The notes beneath the pieces are model-generated. The model had not been told where the DNA came from. It searched no databases and saw only the letters and a program-made list of their open reading frames with translations. A DNA stretch of 64,000 nt from Dirofilaria immitis. Its lineage: Eukaryota > Nematoda > Chromadorea > Rhabditida > Onchocercidae. This document shows positions 40,601 through 53,128 of the stretch, in pieces. How positions within the stretch are numbered: the stretch's first letter is position 1; each line of letters begins with the position of its first letter. The stretch is from contig JAKNDB010000105.1 in assembly GCA_024305405.1 (NCBI GenBank), positions 2,789,501 to 2,853,500 of the forward strand, written 5' to 3'. Both the position numbers and the translations under genes were made by a program.

Positions 40601-43600
40601 CAGCGCACTGAGGAGCGAATCAGTTGCTAACATCAGTCTGAAGATCTTTTCTTGTGCTGTTGGATATAATTGATCATTATCAGCTTGTAATTTTATCAAA
40701 ATTCATAGTAATAACTACAGCGAATCAATTTCACTATATTTAAATGGATATAGTTTGATGCGAATTTCAGCCAATTAAGTGTTAGCGGCTTGTCTCTACT
40801 AGGCTTGAATATTCAATTTAAAACTTTTATTTGAAAATTGGAATCATTGTAGAACATTAAGCTGAAAAAGCTCTGATGAAGTATCAAAGGGTGTAGGAAG
40901 CATGAAATATATCTTAGCTTTACGACGAAGTCATCAACTTAAAAAGTTGTGAATATTTACTGTATTATAATGAATTGTCAGTCGAAGACAATTGTCAAGT
41001 GAAAGGTGTTCAAGTTTTATTATTTAAAAAATTTCTGTTATATGAATCTTATTTGATTGTAATGAGAAAGAAGAAACTTAGAAATGTTTTTAGTAAGCTG
41101 CAAACAAGATATCGGAGCGCTGTTACAACACATTTCCTCTTTAGTTTATTACTTATCTGCAATATTATTCTAAATTTTATCAGATAAGATTGAATTTTAG
41201 GGAAATTTTTCGTGAGTCTGTTTTAATTGATAAATAAATAGATAAATAAATAAAGGTATGAAATTTTTCGTTAATAAACTACCGGTTTGAAGGAGTCTTC
41301 ATTTTTTTCGATCATTTTAAGTGACATGTTGTAGAAAATAGTTCAGTTCTCTTCCGGTTGATACATCGTATACTGTATCAATAGTCATAACTTCAGTAAG
41401 TACTTTCTCTTATTTTAAAGATGTGAAATCAGAGTGATAAAGTCGTCAAGTATATTCTCACGCTTTTACTATAGAATTCACTTACATTTGTAGTATTTGT
41501 TGTTTGTTACTCTTATGATATAAAAGAGAAAATAATAAAGTCGGTTTATGCTCTTATAAATTCTCATTCTTCAAAATTGCTTACTAGGAGTTAATGAGTC
41601 AAAATTATTGCACTGTGGAATGAATGTTATCAGCTCGATGTTACCATTCGGAAATAGATGAGTGAAAAATCTGAAGCAAAAAATGAAAATAATTATTGGA
41701 ATTAAAGAACTTGACAACAAGACAGGTCTTAATTGCCAATATTGAAAATCACAAAACTGTTGTGAAATTAACGAATTTAAATTCAGTTGTCGCAATATGA
41801 ACAGTAATTATTTTCATCTTTTTTTCATATATTAGAGCAGTGATTTTTTTATTTGGGATAGAATACCATTGGACAGGTGCTTTCATACAAATAATGAATC
41901 ACTGTTCGGACCATTGATCAATGCAGTATTTGTACTTTTAATTTTTTGAATCATAAATCATTTTTTAATAAAATATGCTAATTAATAATTATTATAAAAT
42001 ATTTCTTCTTAATCAATGAATAAGTATTGCATTAGTTGGAAATCCTTGTAGATCATGATGAAAAGCCTAATATATGCAAATAAAATTACGGCGATGAACA
42101 TGTTATGCTAATCAAGCCGTTTTTATATGATCGTATTGTATTTTAAGCCTGTAATTTAAGTAATATGTCGAGCAAAATATGAAACTTAGTTTAAATATTT
42201 TCATTCAATTTTTTTCGGAATTGTACTGTCATCGTAAGAAGGAGGAAAGAATTACTTTATTTCTGTTTAAGGTATTTGCGCAATGGAATGAAGGACCATT
42301 GAATTCATATCTGGTAGAAATAACAAGTTATATCCTTAAGTTCAAAGATGAAAATAAACAGATTTTATTGCCGAACATTAGGGATGCAGCTGGACAGGTA
42401 TTTTTTTCCAGATTTTTAAGGAACTGTTGTTTGTAAGAATATTTACCTCTTCTTCATCCCTTTTAATAGAGCAGTATTATATTCGTGAAAATCTCAAATT
42501 AGCTGATATAGTATCTAATGGTAAGTAAATTTAAAAATTATAAAAAATACTTGACTAATAAATGCATACTTCTTTGTTCATTATTTTAGCAATGTTATGT
42601 GTTATACATAATTCAATAACTCTTAGTTTAGATTTTCAATATGTCAGTAAAAATTTTAACTACAATTATGAAATGAAGAGTTAAAATGAAAAATATGTGA
42701 ATACAAATAATCATTTCCAGAAAGGAACTGGCAAATGGACAGGAATCGTCGCTTTGAATTATGGAGTACCACTTACGCTAATTGGTTAATTTAATTATTT
42801 TCAGCAAGGAATTTTTGTATAAAGCGTTTCTTGCTGTTTAAAAATATGTCTCTTTGATGAAATCCTTGATATATTCCTATATTTGTGTAATAGAGGGTAT
42901 ATTTTGTGCTTGACATTTAAACGATTTACTAGACTAAAGTCAGTAATTCAGATGAAAAAGTTTTGTTGACCATACTTTTCAGTTTTTACAAATGATTTAT
43001 TTCGTGCAGGTGAAGCTGTTTTTGCTCGTTGTTTATCGTCTTTAAAGGATGATCGAGTTGCAGCAGCTAAAATTTTGCCAGGACCTAATCCTGATAAAGC
43101 TGGTATTGTCGGTGACAAAAATGCGTTTTGTGAACACATTAGGAAGGTAGGTATATGAAAGTAATTCAAATGTGCAATTGTCATGTGTTCACAATCTTAT
43201 TTAGGCTTTGTATGCATCGAAAATCATAAGCTACGCACAAGGATTTATGCTTCTTGCCGAGGCAAATCGCGTGTTCAAATGGAATCTGAATTTTGGAGCA
43301 ATTGCATTGATGTGGCGTGGTGGCTGTATTATTCGCTCGCGTTTTTGGGTGAAATTAAAAAGCTTTCGATATGAATCCCAAACTCACTAATTTATTAATG
43401 GACACTTTTTCTTAAATGCTATCAAGAAATGCCAGGTTGGTTTTTTTTTTTTTTTTGAGATAATGCGTTTTTCACGATTTCAAAAGATTTTTGTATTATG
43501 AGAAAGCTCTAGAACTGTACTATATGTGTAAAAAAATAAGGCATAGCCAATGTAAAAAGCTTTCGATATGAATCCCACCCAAACTCGCTGACCTGGTTGA

Positions 43601-44188
43601 TTTCTACAACATAGTCATCTTTTATGCATTGGCATAAAAGCCAACTCTGTAAGGAAACTTATCAAGTTAATAAATAATAAATTTATTCTTTATAAAAGAT
43701 TTCGGTTTGGTTAGCCTGACTTGGTTTTACACTCAATCGAGCCAAGACTGAATCCAAATCTTCTGGTAAGAGTAATTATACTTATTATTTATTAATTTCG
43801 TTAAGATTGCAATCTGTAAGTATTGGGGACTTCAGTTAATTCTTTTAGCATGTGTGATAATTTAATATGGAATAAAATTTTCCAATTTAGAAATCATGGC
43901 GTATTATTAGTGCTGCTGGAATTTTACTTGGTATACCAACACCTGCTTTTTCAAGTGCGCTTGCATTTTATGATGGTTTCCGTTGCGAAATATTGCCAGC
44001 AAATCTTATTCAGGTGAGATGAATTTCTCTTACTGAGATCTTTTATTTTATAATTGAGAAATTTTTAGGCTCAGCGTGATTATTTCGGTGCTCACATGTA
44101 CGAATTAATGGATAAACCGGGTACATTTTTACACAGTAATTGGACGGGCACTGGAGGTAATGTTACTTCCACAGCGTATAGTCAATGA
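37695..44188 (+). CDS. PGD: 6-phosphogluconate dehydrogenase, decarboxylating (frame broken as written)
   Basis: Converts 6-phosphogluconate to ribulose-5-phosphate, CO2 and NADPH in the cytosolic pentose phosphate pathway. Twelve exons with good borders: 37695-37796 ([21 protein letters not shown] site), 38098-38201 ([12 protein letters not shown]), 38349-38489 ([15 protein letters not shown]), 38811-38880 ([13 protein letters not shown]), 39128-39244, 39339-39473 ([20 protein letters not shown], with the active-site Lys), 42272-42397, 42721-42784, 43010-43146, 43205-43435 ([30 protein letters not shown]), 43891-44013 and 44069-44188 ([12 protein letters not shown], ending TSTAYSQ). Length and order match the roughly 480-aa family. 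Breaks: a T-run contraction near 38430-38434, a net shift near 39158-39168 before [11 protein letters not shown], and three contractions in exon 10 (about 43339, 43358 and 43407). No substitution-type stops were seen. Either a pseudogene or base-calling error; the otherwise conserved sequence favours error. Confidence 0.9.
39474..42271 (+). other. large PGD intron 6 (2.8 kb)
   Basis: It runs from GTCAGTC after exon 6 to TTTAAG before exon 7 and is far longer than the other PGD introns. Short ORFs inside it are not recognisable, and no nested gene or RNA was seen. Confidence 0.6.
43439..43456 (+). repeat. poly-T run in PGD intron 10
   Basis: A run of about 16 T starts just inside the intron after exon 10. 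Its length is unreliable in any assembly and it marks a locally error-prone spot. Confidence 0.8.
43553..43590 (+). repeat. partial copy of PGD exon 10 inside intron 10
   Basis: AAAAAGCTTTCGATATGAAT followed by CCCA, then AAACTC, repeats exon 10 sequence at about 43354-43385 with a small insertion (CCC). It is a local duplication about 200 bp downstream of its source. Confidence 0.7.
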
Positions 44189-45635
44189 AATATTCGTGAA
44201 AGACAATGAGCGTTTGTGCGATTATGTGACCGACTTCGTACCTCATTTCCTTTCACATTATATCAAGAGTTAATTGAAGTTTCTAAGCTCTCATCAGTTT
44301 CCTTCAATTTTTAAAATGGAATAAACTCTAGCGAGAAATAATCTTTTCATCGGTAAATTAATGCATTTATGGGTTATGATGGTGTTAGTGGTTGTAATTT
44401 TATTTTGTTCATAGTCTATGTGATATTCTTCGCTAATTTTATATTGCTTATTCTTTTATCGCATCACGTATTAATTTCATAAAAAGTAAATAAATGGAAT
44501 ATGATTTCGAGTTTTTTACTCATCGAAGAAGACTAAAAGGAATAAAAGCTACAATTCTGATAAATCTACGAATTCTTTCCTGGAGGATTCGACGTTTTCT
44601 CAAAAATGCTCAAAAATAAAAAACTTTTACTATAAATTTTATTTGTTTGAACTGTTTCTTTTCAAAAGACCTTTTATCATCAGTGAGTTTGTAAAATGAG
44701 GGTTCCTTATTAGAGTCTCTTTACATTCTGAGACTTTTTAGTTTTAAAACTTGAAAACAGTAAGGGAAAGCCATCTTTCTTGGCTAAAAAGTAATTAGTT
44801 TGATGGGTTATTATCTATTTCAATTTTAAACTTTTACATTTTACGTTATTTCGATATTTAAATATATATATCCGTACTTTAAGTAAATGCGTAAAAATAT
44901 GAACAAAATATTCGGAACATTAGAACTGTTCTTGAAAGATTCGAGGAGTTGGCTAAAGTAAGATTCCATCCTGTGCTATAATCAGTAATTGGTTAATCTT
45001 AATTATAGTAGAATATAATAGAATATAAATAAGTGCTATAGTCCAAACAGACATGAAGAAGCATATAACAAAGAATTAACTGAAACATCTCCAACATTTT
45101 ATTCAACATCGATGAAGAAATATTTATGGCTGTGAAATAGCTGTTGCAGTAAAAGAATAATTTAGTTATCGCTAATTGCAAAGTGATCATTCTAATTGTT
45201 CTGTCACAATTAAACAACATTGGTCTACCCGAATCGTAATATGAAGTCTGAGAAAGATGGTCTTACAGTCTAGTCTATCTATATCGGAATAAGATCCTAA
45301 TTTCTATCCATGATTCAATTTATTAATTGAACCACTCAATTGATATCATTCTTGCATCCATTACTGATTAGCGAGTAGCAGTCATCACAAACAGTTCTGT
45401 CAATCAAGTCACTTTGTGTCATAGCGATCCATGTTTAACGTTTCATAATAACGCCCGCTACACGCCTAACTGATGAACTAGTCGAGAAGTAGTAATAGTC
45501 AAAGATTCCAGGATGGTCCCCACGCTATTTGGCTAATATAGTATTTTAACAAAGGTGTATCATCCATTCGTCGGCCGACAACAATTGCACCGACTGATGG
45601 CATTCTTGTCCCTCCATTGGTCTGTATGTCTGCAT

Positions 45636-45746
45636 ATGTGTGTGTATGTGTGTGTGTGTGTGTGTGTATGTGTGTGTGTGTGTGTATGTGTGTGTGTGTG
45701 TGTATGTGTGTGTGTGTGTGTATGTGTGTGTGTGTGTGTATGTGTC
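45636..45746. repeat. TG microsatellite organised as 18-bp units
   Basis: TATG followed by seven TG repeats recurs with an 18-bp period for about five units. The higher-order period implies unit-wise expansion rather than simple slippage. Cys/Val or Thr/His ORFs across it are artefacts. Confidence 0.95.
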
Positions 45747-48330
45747 ATTTACTTGCTTCGCCTGCTTGGATCCGATCATATTGTCCCATACAACCTATCT
45801 TTATGTTCATCTGGTGGCCATGTGGTGTTGGTGATTGTGTATGTTCCTCCTTGTACCTTTTGTCGCCTCTCGCCCCTTACTCCTTCTTTCATCTCGATCA
45901 TCTTCTCATTTTCATAAGATTGCTATGCTTAAATGTCGCCTCGCCGCATCGAAAGTAATCGGCGGAATTCGAATACTTTTTACAGCCTATAGATCGATAA
46001 TTCAATTTCAGCTTGTCCAAACATTCGAAATATAAGCGATGATATCATCATATTAGTTAAGAAATATTGTTATTTCTATCACAGGTGTAATGCTTTTTTA
46101 TAAACATAACAATGAAATGTTATGATAAAATCTCGATCACTGATAAGAAATGCTCATTTTATCAAAAGATGATCTTACTCTTTTGATTTTCTAGAAGTTT
46201 CCTTCATCGAGATATCAAGATAAACAGTTCCTACAAAAGTTGTGCTTATTCGAAATCTTACTGATAAGATTTTTTTCCATTTCTCGAAATGATTTGTTTA
46301 TACTCTTACAAGTGTAGTACAGGTACAGCACAAGGACAAAACATCGAATTGTTAGATATCGGACAAAAGGTCAATTCTGAAGAAAAGAAAACAGGAATGG
46401 AGAGCAAATGATGATGATGATACGCATAGGTTATGAGCATAAATGAAATGCTATTTAATAATGTAAATGGTCGTTGAATGCAGATTATTGCATGTTTTTT
46501 AAACTCATAAAACGATGGATAATGGTACCCATCTGAACCAATCTTAAGGTTCGTCACAGCTCATTGGAGAAGGTGTGTGACTTGCAATGACAGTGAAAAC
46601 ATTTTCTGATACCAATGATAGTATTATTAAATATTGAAAACCGAATTCTCTTTTATTTCATCTTTTGAAATTTTTACTGATGGCTTCGTAATACTTCTTC
46701 ACATTGGAGAGCTTTACAACTTAATGATGGATAAAATTTGGGAAAACGATTCGAAAAAATATATCAATAGTGTATGTCATAAAATAAGTAAGAATGTGTA
46801 AGAGAAAATATAGTGGAATAGAAAGTGTTCCTTTTAATAATAACATCAATGGTACAGGATTGCTAGGACGAAATTCGAAACTGTAAATAAAGGAATTACA
46901 AAGGAGAGAGAGAGAGAAAAAACAAATAAAACTAAACAATTAAACTTATATTATAATTCCTGTAGAGATTCCTCAAAGTAAATTTCTCATTGATTCCAAG
47001 TATGTTTATAAAGTGATCAAATGAGATTTTTAATTCGTTTGATGGATTTCCACTAATTTAACAGATTCTCAATTCCATCAAATTCTTTCAAGAAATTTCA
47101 ATTGGTACTGATTTCGGTAAACTGGTGAAGATTATATTAACCACTGATAACAATATCAATAAATATAGTAGTGGCGATAAATTTATTTCAAAAATAATAA
47201 AGTATTAGATAAAGTTAGAAATGCATGGCGTATTCTAAGCAATTGTCATAAAGCTAGAAATGTCAATACACTATTTAATTAGGCATGTAATTACGATTCT
47301 TAAATGCCAAGCTATTTCTTTTAACATTCCACGCAAAGCGACCAATAAATGCTGCTGCGAAAATATGACATTCTAGAGAACGATTGAATTAAAGCAAAAC
47401 AGTACTTACTATTTCGCGATACAATAATGTTAGTATTCGCATTCAATGGACAGCAAGTAATTGGTACGTATGTAAGAATAACTAACGCGATGTAGTCTGC
47501 GAAGCAACTGTGATATTTATAAACTGATAAATAAATTGTGGAATATATGATGAATAAGGATAAATTTCTCTGATAATAAGTATGATATCGATTAGTATCT
47601 CGACTTCATCCATTAGTGTTCTTCAATGTCGGGATTTTTAGCGGTAAAAAGAGACGAAAAATGTTGAGTAGGATTTTGATTCCACACAATATTGTTTGAC
47701 AATATCTATAAAGGTTTGGACATACTAAATCTGATTCTTCTGTTTAACTATCTGAAGACAATACAGTGAATAATACTGAATTGTCCCGTGACGATTTCTC
47801 ATACCGTTCAGTCAATAGATACAAGAAATATTTACAGTGATAATACCATCATCCATAGCAGATTTCTTGCATATATGTGTGTGTGCATAAATAGCACGTC
47901 CTTATATTACAAAATGGCTTATGGGAGAATGTACAACACCGATTTCTGTGGCTTCTAAAATAATGAGATGATTGGAATAGGTAAGATTCAAACTAATTTA
48001 AATGACACCACAACTGATCTGTGATTGTCTTTAAGAGACATCAGGATATCATCTATTAGTGTTGTTGCTGCTACATCTGACTTAAGCTTTATTTATGTCT
48101 ATTTTAATTCGATTGAAAAGAAATAAACGTCAAATGGATTCTATCATGTCCTTTTACGCATGTTCACGTAAATATTTTTATATGAAGCACAGCTATTTAA
48201 CTACCTTTCCTTGTGCATTATAAAACTAAACTATACATTCATTAGCATGTCGTTTATAACAAGCATACATTTTTGCTGCACGGTACACGGTGATTTGTTT
48301 ACAGTCATTTTAGAGTGATAGTGTGTTACG

Positions 48331-48468
48331 GTGTATGTAGACGATGTGCGTGAATGGGCGGATAAGTATGCGGGTACATGCGCGGATATGCAATGTGTTG
48401 TTGTAGTAGACGGAGTAGATGCAGGATGCAGAAATCATTGCATTTCTGTCCAATTGAGAGGATGTAAG
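48331..48468 (+). other. possible untranslated or first exon with strong donor
   Basis: A relatively GC-rich patch ends at AGAGGAT followed by GTAAGTGT, a near-consensus donor. A frame across it reads MQCVVVVDGVDAGCRNHCIS but resembles nothing known. It could be a distal 5' exon of the downstream plus-strand gene; evidence is weak. An overlapping minus-strand ORF beginning MASCDGESMAINDNIEESSD at 48578 is an alternative reading. Confidence 0.2.
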
Positions 48469-49601
48469 TGTCCTTCACTATTTCAACTATTTAGCGATCT
48501 CTTAGAGACATGCGATGCGTCGCTGCTTTCCTCGATATTGTCATTAATGGCCATTGATTCCCCATCACAACTGGCCATCTTTTAGCCGAAGGAACGCCTT
48601 TCTTTTCCACCTGGAAATACAGTAATAATTTCGTAAATTGCTTTTCCATTATTGAAAGTAATCTTTCCAGGTTTCTTAAAATCTATAAGTGGATTCTGTT
48701 ACTTATTATTTTTGATCACGAGTGCGTAATTTATGCGCTTCTTTTGAACATGTAATTTGAATGTATTGTGATGTTAATAGTTTTAATCAGTCAGTACTTT
48801 GATGATAACTTTTTGCATCATTTTTGGTGATCATCATTTCGGTGTGTCACTGATTATTAATATGTATCAGCCATTCCAGGTCAGTCAGTTGTTATTTCTA
48901 CTGCCAGTATGCATAAATATGTTATTAAAACGAATTCGATTGTAAATGAATGATGGATAGTTAGGATGGTTTGGTGATGAAATTAGTTGAATGTGCGTGG
49001 TCCAAATGATATTACTATTTTACGAACTGAACTGATCGATTTTGATCATTTCTATGATCCTCCCATATTTCAGCATCATATTCAAATTTAACATTTTCTC
49101 TAATTTCTTATTCATATGATTGACAGATTGTTACTTCAATTTGACGATCGTATAAAAGTTAGTGACGATTTGACGGAACTCCTTTAGTGTCGTAACTTGA
49201 TGACTTATTGCTTGCTAAAAATTTTGCGTTTAGAAATACGTGAACTGCATTAAGAAGTTCATAAGATACATTGTTGTCATGTTATTAACGTGTCGAAGCT
49301 CTATTCCTTCCTCTTTTCTTCTATTTCTCTCTTTCTTCTCTTCTTTTCTTTATTTACACAAACCATGGAATGAATATGGTTGGCATATGCAAAATGATTT
49401 TTTTGTACGAAAGTATCGGAGAATTCGACATTTTTTAATGGTACTACTATGGAGCGCACTTTTTGGCTTATTGCAAATGCTACCGTAGGACAAAGGAAAA
49501 AACGAGCTGTGCAGAGAAAGGTGGTAGGGATGCGATGGCGACGATGGTGGCGTTGGCGGCGTTGACAGGCACGCACATTTAATATGTCTTTTTCGCATGA
49601 A

Positions 49602-49670
49602 TATGTGTGTGTGTGTGTATGTGTATGTGTGTGTGTGTATATATGTATGTATGTGTGCATGTGTATATGT
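49602..49670. repeat. TG/TATG microsatellite
   Basis: Interrupted (TG)n with TATG steps over about 70 bp. The His/Thr ORFs read on the other strand are artefacts. Confidence 0.95.
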
Positions 49671-50485
49671 AATCGGCAGGCACAGCATTATCTACTAGCT
49701 GTAGGATAAGATCGAGCGACGACGTTGGCGCAGCTCACCTACTGTGTCGCAAAGAAGAATTTTCGTTGTTGATGTCTTTTCCAAAGCATTGTCTATGTTG
49801 AGCTGATACTTTGCTAAATTTTGTTTTACTCCAAAAATGTTTAATTTGCTGGTCACTGATCTTTCACCTAGAACTATTATTTTATATCAAGTAGACTAGT
49901 GATTGCAGACTGGAGATGCTTTTCAAGACTAGGACAGAAAGAAAATGTAATAGTGTCATTGGTGTGATGTGTAAGATTTCATTGGTTCTCATTTCAGATT
50001 TAGTTTGTTAGCAGAGTGTTGCTGTGAAGAGGTACGATAGGATGTTATTGAATGGTGCGGAAGTACATCTGAGGATGAAACATTCGATCTATGAATGTCA
50101 TCAAATTATTACACCGTCGAAGCGGTAAGCATCGGTAGCAGAGGCAACAGCGAATTGCTCTCAGCAATTTATATGAGACGGTTTGCGGCTATGATGACGA
50201 TGACTGTCGTCAGCTGTCGTCCTGGTAGGGCTACCGAATCCCACCCATGAGAAGCATATAATATGTATATATATCACCCATCATCACAGACCGCTTCCTC
50301 TTCTTCCTGTCCTTTTCATATTGCCCTCTATCTTTCATCATTTCCACTACATCATTTCGGATTGGAATAGAATAGCACAGAACGAATTCGTACAGCTAAA
50401 AGGCCAACTTCTTGACTTATTATTGTCATTGTTGTCGTGATCGCTATCGATGTTCAAGAATCTTTTAGAAATGATCATCCTTTTT

Positions 50486-50572
50486 GCGGTTTATGTTTGT
50501 TATTGCTGTTGTTGTTGTTGTTGCTGTTGTTGTTGTTGTTGTTGTTGTTATTATTATTGTTGTTGCTGTTAT

Positions 50573-50606
<34 letters not shown>

Positions 50607-50797
50607 TCTGCTATTGCTGCTGTTGCTATTGCTATTGCTATTGCTATTGCTATTGCTATTGTTATTGCTATTGTTGTTGATGTTGATGATGCTGTTGCTA
50701 TTGCTGTTGCTGTTGCTGCTGTTGCTACTGTTGCTGTTGCTACTGTTGCTACTGTTGCTGTTGCTACTGTTGCTAATGTTACTGTTGTTGCTGTTGC

Positions 50798-50828
<31 letters not shown>

Positions 50829-50875
50829 ACTGTTGCTGTTGCTACTGTTGCTGTTGCTACTGTTGCTGCTAATAC
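50486..50875. repeat. ~390 bp TTG/CTG/TTA triplet repeat tract
   Basis: Nearly pure trinucleotide repeats: (TTG)n with TTA, then (CTG)9, then alternating CTATTG, then a higher-order CTGTTGCTACTGTTG pattern. It reads as poly-Leu, poly-Cys, poly-Val/Ala or poly-Ser/Asn depending on the frame, all open. No flanking protein sequence supports translation, so I call it a compound microsatellite. The long open frames are a consequence of the repeat. Confidence 0.9.
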
Positions 50876-51754
50876 TCGCTGCTGTTACTATTTCTTTATA
50901 CTTGCGTCGAATTATTGTACGTTTCTTAATTCTGAAAATAGTAGCAGAAAGAGAGCATTCCTTATTTGATTTGCATTTCCTCAATGTTTCATTTTCCAAT
51001 TATCACTAATCTCTATCTTGAAATTTTATTATCAGAAGGATAGATAATCAATAGAAGTTCATCCATCATGGAAAGTTTGAACTCGTTTACAACATTCCAA
51101 CATTCTAATTGACTCTACAGTTCAGCTAGAAATTTGTTTTTGTTGATGGTAGTTATTTTCATTTTGCATATTCATAGTAAAGATTCACTTCGAAGCTGTT
51201 GAACCTTTAGAATACTTGCTTCACGAAGCAGATATCGATACATCTATAATTGATTCCTTGAATATCATGCGGTTGATATTCTCCCATACTAATATTTTTG
51301 CTTTCCTATAGCTTTGAAAATGTTTTTACATATTCGTCTCCAATTTTTTTTAAATGAGTTCTAAATTAAAAGAGAAATCATATAAAAATATTTAAAGATT
51401 GTTCATTATTTTCGATGTCATTCAAAAAGATCCTTCTGATAGAATATGGTATTGCTTCTCATCGTATATCGCATTACCTCTTGTTGTCACTTTAAAATGA
51501 ACTTTGAGACAAGCAAAGTTCATTTTGCGTAGGAGTTTCTTAAAGATTATTTTCATCCATCGAAGATGTAGTAATAAATGGGTGGGGACCAATGTCCGCG
51601 AGAAGCTAAGATACGCGTTGTATGAAATGTATTTGTGGAAATACTTATTTCATCGGGTGAACGAACTGATAAACGATATCCCTCGGATGTTTTGCGTGGA
51701 GGCCATATACCGACACCATTTGGATCCATTTGTCTCATTTAGTCTGCACTGTTC

Positions 51755-51843
51755 ACATACATACACATAATACACACACACATACACACACACATACACA
51801 CGCACACACACACACATATATATATACACACACATATACATAC
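51755..51843. repeat. CA microsatellite with TA patch
   Basis: (CA)n interrupted by CATA, with a short TATATATA run at about 51817-51825. It has the same CA/TG class and TA interruptions as the tracts at 45.6 and 49.6 kb. Confidence 0.95.
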
Positions 51844-51875
51844 CCAAGTTACTGGCAAGATATTCGAATTGAGCA

Positions 51876-52241
51876 GTGGTCGAGTGGAATTTGACGAATA
51901 GTTATATGTTGGTGTGCTGCTGTTGTTCGTTGCGAGATTCAAGTATGATAGGAGCTCGTAACAGATGGATAAGCTGGAGCAGAGTTCTGCGTCATACAAA
52001 TACATACGTTTGTCGTTGGCATTTTAGGTGTATAGGGAGACCGTTTCGAGAGTGGAAGCAAAAGAGAGGACAACAACTGTCCAGAGCAGAGTATTGCTTC
52101 AGGAAGGAAGCTGTTGGAGAGGAGACAACTGTCCTAACCCTTCCTTCGTCCGATCTGCTAGTTAACAGTCATTCAAATCTACACACAGCTACATCTTTCA
52201 TTCCACCTGTTCCCGAGTCTTCTATCTTAGTACTACTCTAA
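51876..52241 (+). other. possible 5' untranslated exon
   Basis: A 120-residue open frame of no recognisable family ends at CTAAT followed by the near-perfect donor GTAAGTATT. It lies upstream of, and on the same strand as, the basonuclin exons. Either an untranslated exon of that gene or chance; transcript data would decide. Confidence 0.2.
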
Positions 52242-53089
52242 TGTAAGTATTTAGAGCAGAGTTGTTATTTACAATGCTTTAACTATAAAGAGACATTGGC
52301 CCCTAAGAGAGTACGAAATCTAATCTAATCTATTCGTCTACTATATTAAAAATGGAGCTTGCAAAAATGCATGAAATTATTTTTTATAGTTATCTTCCTA
52401 ACTTATCACATTTAGCATTCTCTTTGTGGCGCTAATCCGTTGCGTACCTCACTATGAGAAGTAAAGGAAAGGAATAATGTAAAATTAGTCGGGATATTTG
52501 TCAGGAAAATTCGTAGTAGTCTCAACGAACTTAGGTGTTGAATATTCAGAAATGGCGGTTACAGAATTCGCTCTTATTCCAGTCATAAAGAAAGTGTTGA
52601 GGAGAAAGGATACATTTTTATATTTATTATTTAAATGAACAAAATCAAACGGTCTTCCATTATCATGATACCTTTCGAAAGAACAGGGCAAACATCTCTA
52701 ATTATTGATATATAATCTTCTGCAGAAGCATTTCATAGCTTCAGTCTTTTAAGATGGAAATTGTTTCGGTAACTGAAATTTTGTGATATTATTGTTGGGT
52801 AAGTTAGAGAACTGAAACAGTTGATGTGATACGGAGGCAAGAAACGCTGCTGCTGAAATTGCAGTGTGCTAGAATTTCATTTCATGTCGTTAAATGCTTC
52901 TCCGCTCCGGCCTCTGTGTAAGCTGTTTACTCCATCAACAGTAGTCACTTCTCATCATTGCTTCACATTTTGGACACTCAGTTGTCCATCATGCTATAGT
53001 GTAATGGATGTGACTGACTTACACTTAGATTCATTTTTCCCAAAAACGCTGTCGAACTTTTGCTATGAATGTGTACATACCAATGATGA

Positions 53090-53121
<32 letters not shown>
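53090..53121. repeat. TA dinucleotide repeat
   Basis: Perfect (TA)n of about 32 bp, 0.9 kb upstream of the first basonuclin exon. Confidence 0.95.

Positions 53122-53128
<7 letters not shown>

Noticed and set aside
45555..45958. Long Cys/Val-rich and Thr/His-rich ORFs
   Set aside because: They are translations of the TG/CA microsatellite in different frames.
49301..49688. Minus-strand ORFs of 112-119 residues
   Set aside because: Partly microsatellite (His-Thr repeats), the rest unlike any protein; no splice or start support.
50437..51009. 190-residue poly-Leu, 174-residue Ser/Asn and 161-residue Val/Ala ORFs
   Set aside because: All arise from one triplet repeat tract; open in several frames on both strands and without conserved flanks.
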